Assembly (NCBI RefSeq): GCF_004664715.2
Contig: NC_051075.1
Span: forward strand, 89,441,709 to 89,505,708
Direction of reading: 5' to 3'
From: Peromyscus leucopus
Taxonomy: Eukaryota > Chordata > Mammalia > Rodentia > Cricetidae
Length of the DNA: 64,000 bases
The notes beneath the pieces were generated by a model. It was not told the DNA's origin. It saw nothing but the letters and a program-made list of their open reading frames with translations, and did not search any database. A program made the position numbers and the translations under genes. Shown one piece after another: positions 1 through 10,830 of this stretch (position 1 is its first letter; every line of letters begins with the position of its first letter).

Positions 1-569
1 TGTGCACATGTGTATGTGAAAAAAATTGAAAAAAATTTATGTGACATATCAAGTCAACCCCAGAGTTCACCTCACTGTAGGGTCCACTAGTTTTGAAGAA
101 TGTAGATTAATAAGTCTCCTTGTTTAAAAAATGAGCTTCAATAACTGTGCGAATCATAGAGTCAAAAGAAAAAAAAATCGATGGGCTATCGACGACCAGG
201 GATGATCACATTCATTTTGCCCTTTGTGGGTGGTGAAATCCATTCTGCAATTACAGAGACAGGCTGGCAGCAAAGAGCCTCCGTCAGGCTCTCAGCTCCA
301 CATTAATCCAAAACTCCCATTTTAATGCAGATATAGATTGTCACGAGTCAATAGCTGAGTACTTGAATTGTGAAGAGGCAGATCCACGCGGCACCAGCAG
401 GCCTGAGCTGACTGTATTTGGGAATTTCAAAGCTTTGCTGTGAGAATCAGCTTGGCCAAGACTCCGGGGAGGTGTGGTTGAAAGGGATTGTCTTCCGGCT
501 ACAAGGAAAGATTACAGCCAAGCAAGGTGGGTGGGTTGTAGCACATAGGGTTGCAGAGCTGGGAAGTAC
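1..569. other. Repeat-free stretch, no gene seen
   Basis: I recognise no transposable element here and no convincing coding frame. The stretch is mixed AT/GC with several homeodomain-like TTAAT and ATTA cores around 303-325. An open frame from 418 to 663 has no recognisable domain and runs into a MIR-like segment, so I treat it as chance. It could be old unique or conserved non-coding DNA. Confidence 0.4.
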
Positions 570-655
570 TGAAGTCACCTGGTCCAGCTTCGCCTTACAG
601 ATGAGAAAACGAAGGTCCTTAAAGGCTAACCAACTTGCATGTGGTTTCTCGCCTT
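570..655 (+). repeat. MIR SINE core fragment
   Basis: The segment contains the MIR-type phrase for 'acagatgagaaaac' followed by a region matching the 'ggttaa...cttgc' part of the MIR core in the same order. It is short and diverged, as expected for a mammal-wide SINE. Confidence 0.45.
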
Positions 656-973
656 GTCTGTAGATCTTAGAGTGAGATGGCCTCTCTGATTTTCTAGTAC
701 TTTATTAGGGTATGAAAATGAAACATATGCTTTATTTACTACATCCCACAGTTAGGCATGTTGTCCTAATGGAGTTCTGTTAGGTTTTTGTTAATTCCTT
801 TTTTATTCTGCAGGTGTCTCTGGCATAAGATGGTATCTTCTTACCCCCTGAAAATATGTGTGCAGTAATGCCAACATAAAAACCCATCAGTAGCATTAGT
901 ACCTGAGAGAAGGTGAGATTCTGTGACAGGCATTCAACGGGGTAAGATTTAAAATTTAAAAATGCTGTCATGA
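656..973. other. Unannotated stretch
   Basis: I see no recognisable gene or repeat. The minus-strand frame at 780-971 shows no domain signature. Confidence 0.4.
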
Positions 974-1203
974 GGCCTGGAGTGAGCGGTGGCTCTATGG
1001 ATAAAGCGCCTGCTCCTTAAGCATGGGGACATAAATTTAGATCTCCAGAACCAAGGTAAAAATCCAGGCATGGTGATGTATGTCTACAACCCCGTTGCTG
1101 TGGGCATTGAGACAGGTGACTCCCTGAAGCCCATTGGCCAACCAACCAAACCAAATGAATAAGCTTCAGGTCTAGCAAGAGACCCTTTGTTAAACAATAA
1201 GGT
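974..1203 (+). mobile_element. B3 SINE
   Basis: The head shows the B2/B3 tRNA-like opening (gcctggagtgagcggtggctctatgg, in pieces). It is followed by the B3-specific middle with 'ccaggcatggtgatgtatgtctacaacccc', 'acaggtgactccctgaagcccattggcca' and 'gagaccctttgtt' (phrases shown in part). Length near 230 bp fits a nearly full B3. Pol III derived and non-coding. Confidence 0.75.
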
Positions 1204-1205
1204 TG

Positions 1206-1325
1206 AGGACTGGAGAGATGGCTAAGTGGGCAAGAATGCTTGTTCTATAAGCCTGAGGACCCAAGTTCAAATCCTTAGCACCCATATAAAAAGCTCATGG
1301 TTGTGTGTCTGCCTGTAACCCCAGA
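1206..1325 (+). mobile_element. B2/B3 SINE, 5' part
   Basis: Starts with the canonical 'ggactggagagatggct' head and continues through 'gaggacccaagttcaaatcc' to 'cctgtaaccccag', then loses similarity. It lies directly after the B3 at 974 in the same direction, so the two form a tandem SINE pair. Confidence 0.7.
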
Positions 1326-1696
1326 GATTTTTCACAGTCAATGGAAAATATTTTCTTTTAAGCAGAGTGATGTGTTTCTTAGCCTCATGGCCTGAATACA
1401 TTTGCCCATTTGATCAAGTTCAATGGTAACAATGAGTCATCTTGAAAACCGTGTTTTTTTTCACCATCTGGTGTTTGCTGGCCTGAGAAAGCTCTGAATG
1501 TCTTCTTTCACTTGGATTTTGAAGCAGAGTGTGTGTGTGTGGGATGAATCAGTCTATCTTAATACCCCAATACCAGGGGGCTGTGTGGTTATTTATAGCC
1601 TGAGCATTTCCCTGGAAGAGGCCGAGGGTGGACTTGGCTCTGAAGCTCTGGCTGTGAGTCCTAGGTTCTTTTATGATGACCTGAGTGGAGGGGCAG
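1326..1696. other. Unannotated stretch
   Basis: No repeat family recognised. The frame 1498-1701 ends inside the adjacent LTR fragment and has no protein signature. Confidence 0.35.
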
Positions 1697-1793
1697 TGTA
1701 GATGTAACCAACCGTCTTATTAAAATAAGAAACACAGAACCAATGTAAAAGAAAAAGCCGAGAGGTCAGAGCTCAGAGCTAAAATCTTACCTC
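1697..1793 (-). mobile_element. Solo LTR 3' end fragment, same family as 18032-18477
   Basis: On the minus strand this reads as the last ~95 bases of the LTR at 18032-18477: the 'gctctgagctctgacctct' block, the 'acattggttctgtg' block, an AATAAGA motif and the terminal TACATCTACA. Similarity stops near 1793, so it is truncated on its 5' side. This is an old endogenous retroviral LTR piece with no coding content. Confidence 0.7.
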
Positions 1794-2211
1794 CTGCAGT
1801 ACCTGAGTTTCCATACTGAATCACTTGGTAAAGTCTGTCTTTAGTCTCCCTGCTCATGCCTCTCTCTTTCATTCTCTAATAAAAGATGGATGTGGTCTGG
1901 GTTGGGAATACTTAGTAGTGACAGGCAGGTTGAGTTTGTGAGGAGGTAGCTACAGTAACATCTCTTTATGGTTTCTGTTATTAACATGAGAGTGATGAAT
2001 CAGACTAGCAAAGAGGTGAGCTGGGCACCTCTTACTTTATGACAGAAGCATCCATTTAGATGGAGTGCTTCCTGGCCTGTGCTCCTGGGTGGCCCAGTTC
2101 AACTGTGAAGGAAACACTTCTGGTCCCCCTGATAAAGACCAACTTATCCCAACAGCTTGCTTTTAGACATCAGTGTACATCCTGAAAAATAAAAGGTTAA
2201 AAAGCATCTGA
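1794..2211. other. Unannotated stretch
   Basis: No recognisable repeat or gene. Confidence 0.35.
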
Positions 2212-2450
2212 GGGCTTGGAGTAGAGCTCAGTTTGTAGAGCTACACCCCCAAGGCCTTGTGTTTACCATGTACAAAGCTCTGGGTTCCATTTCCAACAAA
2301 TCATAAATTAGGTGGAGCTGTGTGCCACTGTAACCTCAGCATGTTGGAGGGTACAGGCAAGAGAACCAGGGGTTCAAGGTCATCCCATCCTCATAGCAAG
2401 TTGGAGACTAGCCTGGCCTACATGTGATCTTGCCTCAAAAAAAAAAAAAA
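2212..2450 (+). mobile_element. B4 (RSINE1-type) SINE with A-tail
   Basis: The order is an ID-like head ('cttggagtagagctcagtt' and 'aaggccttgtg'), then a B1-like right part ('gagaccagcctggcctacatg' style), ending in a 14-base A run at 2437-2450. This ID-plus-B1 composite is the B4 layout. Confidence 0.7.
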
Positions 2451-3471
2451 GAGTTGTTTCATGTGGTGCTTTTAACTAAACTGGGTTCTCTGAGTAGAAA
2501 GTTCCAGTGAACCTCATGTACATGAGTACACAGTACAAGGTTGGCTCCCTGGGGTCATAGATGTTTCCCTACCAAGCAGAGCTTTGATATTTTCTTTTTC
2601 ACTGATGCAAGGCCTATACCACATAACAGCAGAGCTCCAGTTAATTTTTCTTTTGGCTGTGGTTCCCATAAACAAGATCAATATCAACACCATTATTTCC
2701 ATTATTTCTCTCCCTTTCCACTCACCACACCTATAAAATCACAGTTAAAAAGCAAGCTGTTTAAGATGGAGACATAAGTCTATTGTCTAACCCCACCCTC
2801 CAATCCCAGAGTTCTATGGTGATGACTGAAGGATTCTAAGTACCCGGAGCAGGGTATGAAGGAGATGGCCAGCACTAGAAATGGCAGTGAGGAGGGTGGC
2901 GGGAATAGAAACTCAGGTAAGTAGTAGATGAGAGTATAGATTCAGTTTCCACTCCTGAGCTCAAATCCCAAACCAATAAATGATGAAAGTCAAAAGCTAT
3001 CCTCTCAGCAAGAAAGCTCTTAGATAGAAGAATATATATATAATCTAAGATACATCTATCTAAGAATATGTATATATTCTAACAGAAATTGGTCTATATA
3101 TTTCATTATATACATATAATGAAAATATAAGAAAATTATAGAAAATCTTTTACTTTGTATTATCAGTGAAATTCAGTCACTAGTATCAAACCAAAGAAGA
3201 AATAGTGCAAGATCCAAGCTTTAAGAAAATAAAAAGCAGATGATAGAGTGAATTACAAAGGAAAACACAAATTACCCATTGGTTAATGCTTCTTCAGTGA
3301 AGATTAATACAGGCTCAGGAAATTTTCCAAGATTTGGATGAAAGGATATAAGTAAATGCACTTAGAGAGATGATAAAGACAGGAATAACAAATTCTCCAC
3401 TCAATACAAAGGGATTAGAGAGGATAGAACAGAATAGGGTTGGGGGCAGAAATAAATAAAAATAATGGGAG
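2451..3471. other. Unannotated AT-rich stretch
   Basis: About 1 kb with no recognisable repeat family or gene. The overlapping plus and minus frames near 2514-2777 show no domain. It contains a TA-rich block at 3027-3130 with a strong palindrome at 3101-3124. Confidence 0.35.
3101..3124. repeat. AT-rich palindrome, 11-bp arms
   Basis: TTTCATTATAT and ATATAATGAAA are perfect reverse complements separated by only two bases (AC). This is a near-perfect cruciform-capable sequence in a TA-rich setting. Confidence 0.9.
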
Positions 3472-3672
3472 GGGCTGGAGAGATGGCTCAGCAGTTAACA
3501 GAGCTCCTGCTGTTCTTGCAAAGGCTCAAGTTCAGTTCCCAGCATCCAATCTGGCAGCTCAGAACTACCTTGTACATCAGCTCTAGCAGGTCTGATGCCT
3601 TCTTCTGTCCTCCAAGGGCACTGCACTCATGTGTACATACACAAATACATATACATATACATAATTAGAATA
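3472..3672 (+). mobile_element. B2 SINE
   Basis: Starts 'ggggctggagagatggctca', continues through the B box-like 'ggctcaagttcagttcccagc', the B2 middle with 'ctgatgccttcttctg' and ends in an ACATA-rich tail. Length near 200 bp is full size. An overlapping frame (3465-3668) is a translation of this SINE. Confidence 0.85.
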
Positions 3673-4170
3673 AAGGGATATTTAAACACTAATTAGAAAA
3701 TTTATGTGGACTGAAAAAGCATGAGTGTCAAGGTCACTGTACTTTCCACAGACCAGGCAAAATCCACGAAGGTCTTTGAAATACTTTCTGGTTAAATTTT
3801 CTAACTGAAATAAAATGAAATGTTTCTATAAGACCCTAGAAATTGAAAACAGGGTATTGAACAGAGAAATTCTATCATCGGATTTGTTCAAAGACATGAA
3901 TCTAGTATTCTATGTTTTAAGTGAAAAAAAAAAATGATGATCACAGATTCTCACATACTGCCCCGTCATTCATGGGGAAGGGATGGAGGGGCATTTGAAA
4001 GCATGTAAATTATTACCAATATGTGGACTTTGCAATCTCATAGACACAACCCCTTAAAGAAACACTGGAATTGAGTGAAAAAGCCAGATTGCCAAGAGCT
4101 GAGGAGATGTGATACACAAATCTATCTAATCAATAGCTCCTCTAAGACTTGGAACCAGTCTTGCAGCTTC
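3673..4170. other. Unannotated AT-rich stretch
   Basis: No recognisable repeat or gene. Confidence 0.35.
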
Positions 4171-4353
4171 TGTGAGGCTTTGGAAGTGTCCCCCACAGGC
4201 TCACGGATTTGAACACTTGGTCCCCAGTTGGTGGCGCTGTTTGGAGAAGTTATAGACCCTTTAGGAGGTGGAGCCTTGATGAAGGAGGTGTGCCACGTGG
4301 GGTGGGCTTTGACAATTTATAGCCTGGCTCCTTTTCGTATTCTCTCCCAACAT

Positions 4354-4389
<36 letters not shown>

Positions 4390-4665
4390 AAATGTGATCA
4401 GCCAGTTTCCTGCTCCTGCCATGTGCTTCCTGTTGCCCTGTCCTCCCCCACTGTGATGGACTCTATCCCACTGGAAGCATCAGCCAAAATAAACACTTTC
4501 CTCCCCAAAGTTACTTTTTGTCAGGGCATCCTATCACGGCAATGGGAAAGTAACTAGAACAGAAACTGGTATGGAGAACGGTGACTGCTGTGATACATCG
4601 GACCGTATGGCTCTCACGCCTTTGGACTATTTTGTGGTAGGATTTGGGTGAAGTGATTTCTGAAG
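4171..4665 (+). mobile_element. ERVL-MaLR-type LTR plus start of internal region
   Basis: The LTR runs about 4171-4561. It carries the family landmarks 'cttggtccccagttggtgg', 'ttaggaggtggagcc', 'gccatgtgcttcctg', an AATAAA-like signal near 4488 and the closing 'taactagaaca'. After it come a primer-site-like 'gaaactggtat' and MaLR-like internal sequence to about 4665. A (TG)n run at 4356-4386 has expanded inside the LTR. Non-coding relic of an ancient non-autonomous retroelement. Confidence 0.7.
4356..4386. repeat. (TG)n microsatellite
   Basis: Uninterrupted TG dinucleotides lying inside the MaLR LTR at 4171. Confidence 0.95.
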
Positions 4666-4839
4666 CTCATTGCATGTTTGCTTTCCCTTTAAATAAAGTC
4701 ACGTATAAACATGTGTTCATCTGTTTCCCTGCTTATTAATGGCTTTAATCATTTTTCAGTTAACATTAATGATAGATATATTACATTTTTTGTGGTAGAG
4801 AGTCAGATGATTTGGTTTAAAATACTTATTTATTCATTT

Positions 4840-4886
4840 TGCAGTGTTAGGGATTGAGCCCGGGGCCCTGTGCATGCTAGGCAAAA
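4840..4886 (-). mobile_element. ID/B4 SINE fragment
   Basis: The phrase 'gggattgagcccggggccctgtgcatgctaggcaa' (in part) is the antisense of the ID/B4 tRNA-like head. Only about 45 bp remain. Confidence 0.6.
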
Positions 4887-6460
4887 GTTTTAAGATGGTT
4901 AATAAAATCTGAAAGGGTCTTTGCTCTGACTTGATTAATTTTTTTTTAAATAATGAGCATGTATACCTTCTTAAAAGATGTAATTTTTTTAAAAAGGGAA
5001 CCCTAAATTCACAGGAAAATTCAGAGGAAAGCATAGATACTTCCTATACTTAAAATCACCCTGGTTTCTTCTATGTTTTTGGTAATCATAAATGAATCTG
5101 CTCTGAACATTTATGTTGTATGTCTTTGACTCTTTTGGGTAAACTCTAGTCTGTTCAGCTTCCAAAGGGTTAATACCATGTTATGTCTTGCCAGAAACAG
5201 GAAGGGTCCCCGCTGCTCATCTCTTTAGAAGAGTGATCAGTACATAGGGCCTTAAGAATGGTGTACAGCTGTTGTTTCTCTTTGAGGAAGGGGGTCTGGG
5301 ATATCTTATAAAGAGTGATAGCCTGGAGGACTGGTTCTGGACAAAATGAAGTGAGGAAATGATACCAAAGGATCCTCCTGACTCTGTCCCTCTGGGCATG
5401 TGATGGAGAGGTGTCTTTAACTAGCTGGTTAGAGAGTGAATCATCCTGGCCTGGCTGACTTCCCCAAGATTACTGTTCCAACAAAGCCCCCACCTCTCCC
5501 ATTCTAAAGGCATAAACTCAGAAGGCTAGTGTGGATTTTTCCTAGCCCTGTGTCTCTTACCCTTCCTCAACCCCCAGCAGATTTCCCTGACCTACTCAGT
5601 TCATACTCCAATCTTATCTGGATGAAGTTTTGTTATTCTAAAACAGCCTTCTAGCCACAGACAACAGAACCACCATCTTTAACAAACCCCATTGGAATAG
5701 CAGAGGCCATGTTAACTCAACCTCCTTACACTGCAGACATGAGCCCTTGTATTGTAGGTTTTCATTATTTCTTGTTCTGAGTTTTCATTATTAGTTTAAA
5801 AAAAACCCACAAAACAAAACAGGAGGAAGGAGAGAAAATTGTTATCACCCCCTCAGGCATTTCTTATTTAAGGGGAGAGAGAGTGGAACAGTTGGTGTAG
5901 ACTCCATGGGAATTTGAAACAATTTTACTATTTATCCAAACTACCTTCCATCAGGAAAGGTAACCTTTGCCACTGATTTAATAACAGTCGTTGAGCTCAA
6001 TTATGTAAACACTTGGCATTTGCGATTCTTCTGGAGTATGATTGAATTTTAAAGATGCCCTTTACAATACTAAGGATAAGATTGATCCTCCCATCTAGAA
6101 GCATAATATAATATCCTGTAAGATGTATGGAAGAAGACCTTTTTCTTTGAGATGTGTAGGCGACCTAATCTTTACCTCCTATTATCAATTACAGGTAACT
6201 GTATGAAATAATGGATTTAGGCAGAGTCAGGTCTGCTGCAATGTGGCAGGCATACTCTGCTTTTGTACCTGATATTTGTAAAATTCAATGCATGTTGCTT
6301 TCTGGGATGGGGCATCATTCAACAGGGGTGAATAACACACTTGGTTGTGTTGCTGCCTTCAGGGAAGTTATGACTACTGGGTTCTGGAACTAAGAGGTAC
6401 TCATGTGCCAAAGGTCCAAAAATACACGATCTACAATCTACTAGTCTAGAGTGTTCTACA
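4887..6460. other. Repeat-poor 1.6-kb stretch, no gene seen
   Basis: I recognise no repeat or coding signature. It includes an AT-rich block (4930-5000) and a moderately GC-balanced part (5400-5700). Short frames at 4834-5034, 5217-5399 and 6211-6393 have no domain features. Confidence 0.4.
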
Positions 6461-6598
6461 AAAGTATCAACTTTTATTTTGAGAGAAGGTCAGTATGTAG
6501 CTCTGGGTGGCCTTGAACTCACTATGTAGAGCAGAATGGTCTGAAACTTGCAGGAATCTACCTGCCCCTGCCTCCCATATTATGGGATTAAAGGTATG

Positions 6599-7007
6599 TG
6601 TGTTGGTTGGTTTTTATGTCAACTTGATACAAAACAAGACATATCTAGGAAGGATGACCCCCAGTTGAAGAATTGACCCCCAGTTGAAGAATTCCCACCA
6701 TCAAATTTGCTTATAGGTGAGTCTGTGGAACATTTTCTGGATTAATGATTTATGTGGGAAGGGTTAGCCTACTGTGATAAGTGCCACTCCCGGGCACATG
6801 GTCGTGGGTTGTACAAGAAAGCAGGTCTAGCAAGCCATGGAGAGCGAGCCAGTGAGCACCATTCCTCGATGTCCTCTGTTTCAGTTCCTGCCTCCAGGTT
6901 CCCACCTTGAGTGCCTGCCATGACTTCCTTCAGTGATGGACTATACGCTGTAAGATGAAATAAACTGCTTTTGTGTTTATCATAGCAACATAAACCTAAC
7001 GAGGATA
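6599..7007 (+). mobile_element. MaLR-like solo LTR nested in B1
   Basis: It shares its layout with the copy at 28518-28930: the 'atgtcaacttgata' head, 'ggttgtacaagaaagcagg', 'agcaagccatgg', 'gacttccttcagtgatgga', AATAAA and 'catagcaaca'. A 19-bp tandem duplication lies near its 5' end (6655-6692). The minus-strand frame 6769-7011 is inside this LTR and is not a gene. Confidence 0.75.
6655..6692 (+). repeat. 19-bp tandem duplication
   Basis: TGACCCCCAGTTGAAGAAT occurs twice head to tail, perfectly, inside the LTR. Confidence 0.95.
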
Positions 7008-7031
7008 GCATATGATGTCACCACGCCCAGA

Positions 7032-7370
7032 AGAATATCAACTTTTAAGGGGACAAATACATTTGTATCCTTAGAATCATGGCAAGAACAGGAGTTCAGA
7101 AATGTACAGGCTCCTTTATGTAAATTCAGCTCAGTTGTTGCTCTGTGATAGAGTGACACCGAGTCAGTGAGGACTCTGCCGCCACCGCTGCCGCCAGGTA
7201 AATTCGCTATTTACAGTACTTTTTGATGTATGTGTACCTGGTACTAGTTGTGGTGAAAAGTCTCAAAACCTACTTTAAAAACCAATTTCAAATACAGAAT
7301 ATGTGATTACTACTGTTACAGTAATATATAAAAAAATCTCTTGAACTTACTCCTGAAAACTTTGGTCCAT
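7032..7370. other. Unique stretch with GC-rich exon-like patch
   Basis: No repeat recognised apart from the B1 target duplication at the left edge. At 7168-7202 a short CCGCCACCGCTGCCGCC-type patch ends in CAG followed by GTAAAT, which resembles an exon end with a splice donor. No open frame or promoter supports a gene. Confidence 0.25.
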
Positions 7371-7916
7371 CGATGGATACCTCCTCATTTCTCCTGCATC
7401 AGCCTCAAGTCCTGATCATTGTACTCTGTTGCAGTGAGTCAGCGTGTTTTACACTCCACATGTAAGTGAGCTCATATAGATCTCTCCAGTGTATGGCTCA
7501 CTTAACAGCCTCTTCTAGGTCCATTTATGCTGACCTAGGGTCTGTGGTCCATACAAAAGATACAGTTTCCTTTGTCAAAGCTGACTGGTATTCAGTGGTG
7601 TCTATATGCCATGTTGTCTTTATCCACTCATCTGCTGAACACTCAGGCTGATTCTGTGCTTTGACTATTGTTAAATGCTGCCATGAACACTGGAATGCAG
7701 ATACCCCTTTCCTTTGTCTGTATATGTTGATGTGTGACCGTCCAGTAACACTAGTTTTAAAATCTGGGAAATTTCCGTGTTGTTTTTTCTAATTTATGTT
7801 TCCTTCAGTCATGCTCAGGGATTGTTTGCATGCACCTCCTTACCAACACTTATTAGGCCTTTTTTGTAATAGCCATTTAAGAAGTGTGAGAAAACACTTC
7901 ATTGTACTTTGGTATG

Positions 7917-8382
7917 TGTTGTTGGGAGGTTTTTGCTCTTTCTGGGAGCCTGCCACCAAGCTCCCAAATAAATCACACATGGAGGCTTATTCTTACTTAG
8001 AAATGTTTGGCCTTAGCTTGGCCTGTTTCTTGCCAGCTTTCCTCAACTTAAATTATCTCATCTACCTTTTGCCTCTGGGCTTTCCCCACGCTCTTACTTC
8101 TGTAGATCTTACTCTTACTCTGTGGTTTGCTGTGTAGCTGGGTGGTTGGCTCCTGGAGTCCTCCTCCTTCTTCAGCTACTTCTTTTTTCTCTCAGATTTC
8201 TCCTTCTATATATTCTCTCTGCCTGCCAACCCCACCTATCCTTTCTCATGCCTTGCTATTGGGCATTCAGTTCTTTATTAGACCATCAGGTGTTTTAGAC
8301 AGGCACAGCAACATGGCTTCACAGAGTTAAATAAATGCAACATGAACAAAAGTAACACACCTTAAAATAATATTCTACAACA
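7917..8382. mobile_element. Solo LTR, rodent ERV class II-like
   Basis: A ~465-bp block bounded by TGTTG and CAACA interrupts an L1 between 'cattgtacttt' and 'gtatttctttgattag'. It contains the remembered rodent LTR phrases 'ctcccaaataaatcacac', 'cttattagaccatcaggtg' style and 'taacacaccttaaaataatatt' (in parts). The flanking 6-mers GGTATG and GATTTG match at four of six places, consistent with a decayed 6-bp duplication. The 113-residue frame at 7796-8137 crosses this LTR and is not a gene. Direction not settled. Confidence 0.7.
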
Positions 8383-9508
8383 GATTTGTATTTCTTTGAT
8401 TAGGGATATTTTCCCATAGTAGCCAATTGTATATTTTATTTTGCGAAAAATAAATTTAGGTCCTTTGCCTGTGTTTTAATTGGATATTTTTCTTGCTATT
8501 GTTCTGTGTATGGAAGTCAAGGACATTATGAATTAAGCCAGGCATAGGAGGCATGTCCCACATGCTGCTAGGTATGGTATCTAAAATGTTGATCTTAGAA
8601 GAATAGAGGATAGAAAGTGGTTTCCAAAGCCAGGAAGAGTGTGGGATGTGGATGGAGAAGGGACAAATAACCAATGCAAATGAATACATGTGTATTTTAT
8701 ATGCTTGGGTATTGACTCTTCATCAGATGTTTGCACTACCCATGACACAGTCTCTTCATGTTTGGTTGTCTGCTTGCCAAATGGCTTTTTAGCCTGAGGA
8801 ACACTCTTTGGTCTGTTTCTGTTTAGTTGTTTGGGTTCTGGAGTCCTTCTCCAAAATAATATCATCTAGTTTTTTCCCAATAATTTTATAATTTCAAATC
8901 TTAGGCCTTTGCTTTTAATAAAATTTAATTTTTAAAAATATAATATAGTGGTATAATTTCTTTTAGTTTTGCTAGCCCTATTTATTTTTTCTGTGTCTTT
9001 CTATATGATTTATTGGTTTATATTAACTGTACATAGTGACGGGTTTCATAAACACATTATGACACTAGAATTTCATGTGCTTTGATCATATTCATTCTTC
9101 CTGTCCCCCTCCCTCCTGTGTTCCCATCCATTCCTCTAGGAAGCCTCATTGCTGCTTTCATTTCTTATCTGTAATCTGTGAGATGTAGTGTCCAGCAGTG
9201 AGAAAAAACATAGTATTTGTTTCTCTGTGTCTGACTGTGTTCTTCTAACATAATGATCTCTAGTTGCATCCATTTTTTTGTGTGAATGGTCTAATCTCAT
9301 TCTTCATGGCTGCAAAAGACTCCACATTTTCTTGTATCCATTTGTCTTCTATTGGACATTTAGGCTGATTCCATAACTTGGCAATTGTGATAAGTTCTAT
9401 AGTAAATGGAGATGCACAATTGTCTCTATGGTTGTTCATTTAGTCTCCTTTGAGCATGTACCCAGACATGGAATTATGGACTGAATAGTGGTTCTCTTTT
9501 AGGTTGGT

Positions 9509-9527
9509 TTTTTTTTTTTTTTTTTGA
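9509..9527. repeat. Poly-T run
   Basis: A homopolymer T run breaks the antisense L1 3' region. It may mark the A-tail of a separate small insertion in antisense. Confidence 0.7.
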
Positions 9528-10305
9528 GACCTCTATTCTAATTTCCACAGAGATGGACTAGGTTCCATTCTCCCCAGCAGTGTATAAGGGTCCCTTTTCT
9601 CCACATCCTCACATGCATTTGCTGTTAATCTGCTTTCTGGGTGACAGTTGTTCTTACTGTGGCAAGACAGAATCTCAATGTTGTTTCCTTTGGTGGAGAA
9701 AGATGGAAGCTTTTTGTATGTTGTTTGACCATGCGCACTTTCCAGTTGGGGAACTAGCTGTTCATTTCACTAGCCCATTTATTGGTTGGATTATTTGGGT
9801 TTTGTGTATTAAGTTTTTGGTTGTGTATGTGTTCTGTCAAATGTGTAGCTAGCAAAAACCTTTACCCATTCCGTAGGCCACCTCTTCTCTGTGAATTGTC
9901 TCCTTTGTGGTGCAGCAGACTTTTACCTTCCTGTAATCCCATTTGCCAATCCTTGGCTTTAGTTCCTGAACTCTTAAGAGTCCTTTTCAGAAAGCCCTTG
10001 CTCAGGCCTCTGTCTTGAAGAGTTTCCCCTAACTGTTTGAGAGTTTCTCGTCTTACATTAAGGCCTTTGATCTGTTTTGAACTGATTTTTGTATGAAGTA
10101 AGAGATACAGGTTTAGTTTCTTTTATTTACATGTGGATATTTAGTTTTCCCAGCACCATTTGTTGAAGATGCTGTTTTTTTTTCTCCAATTTGGACATTT
10201 TTGTTTTGTCAAAAATAAGGTGAGTACAGTGGGTGTAGGTGGAAAGCTTATTTCTGGGTCCTCTATTCTGTTCATTAATCATGGGTCTGTGGTCCTGGTG
10301 CTGCC

Positions 10306-10830
10306 AGGGGCTGTGTTCATGATCTGTGCTGTCACCAGGGAACATGTGGACTCCCATGATCCATGCTCCTGCTGACTGTAAAGAGCAAAGAGGATACTTT
10401 TGCAGTGGTATTGATGATATTGATGATTTCAGATGCACGGTTGAAAGTCATGAAAGGTTTCTGTCACAAACCCCTAACCCTTCAAAAGAAAGAAACAACC
10501 TAAGTAGGAAGCCATCAAAGAGAACTCATGAAAAAATGTAATAAGGATACTGAGGTTAGCTCTCCACAATTGATGGCTTCTGGTGGGGGTATGGAAGGGG
10601 ACCAACTTAATTCTATTTGTGGGATGGGCCACTGAGAGTTTGACCATGCTCCAGTGAGTATATGAATAACATGGGTTGGACTTGTTTTTTGATTTTTAAT
10701 TAAAATTTTTATTTTTTGGGGGGGGGAGGTCTCAGGGGCAGGGTTGGACATGGAGGGACTGGAAGGTGAGTGTGATTGGTGTGCATGATGTGAAATTCCC
10801 AAAAAAAACCCAATAAAAATAAATAAATTT
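10306..10830 (+). mobile_element. 5'-truncated L1, 3' UTR only, sense strand
   Basis: The piece reads as an L1 3' UTR: 'gctgccaggggctgtg', 'catgatccatgctcctg', 'gatgcacggttgaaag', 'gatgggccactgagag', 'gaccatgctccag' and the closing 'gatgtgaaattccc' followed by A-rich AATAAAAATAAATAAAT. It is inserted in the opposite direction to the surrounding L1, which resumes with 'ataccatgctgttt'. The opposing frames at 10127-10847 lie within these repeats. Confidence 0.75.

Larger units (their letters stand above)
6477..7031 (-). mobile_element. B1 SINE interrupted by an LTR
   Basis: The antisense B1 occupies 6477-6598 and resumes at about 7008-7031 ('gtcaccacgcccag'). Between the halves sits the LTR at 6599-7007. 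The whole unit is flanked by near-identical target duplications, AGTATCAACTTTTA near 6463-6476 and AATATCAACTTTTA near 7034-7047. This proves the B1 arrived first and the LTR later. Confidence 0.8.

Noticed and set aside
974..1325. tRNA gene suggested by A/B-box-like text in SINE heads
   Set aside because: B2/B3/ID heads derive from tRNA but do not fold as a full tRNA and are followed by SINE bodies.
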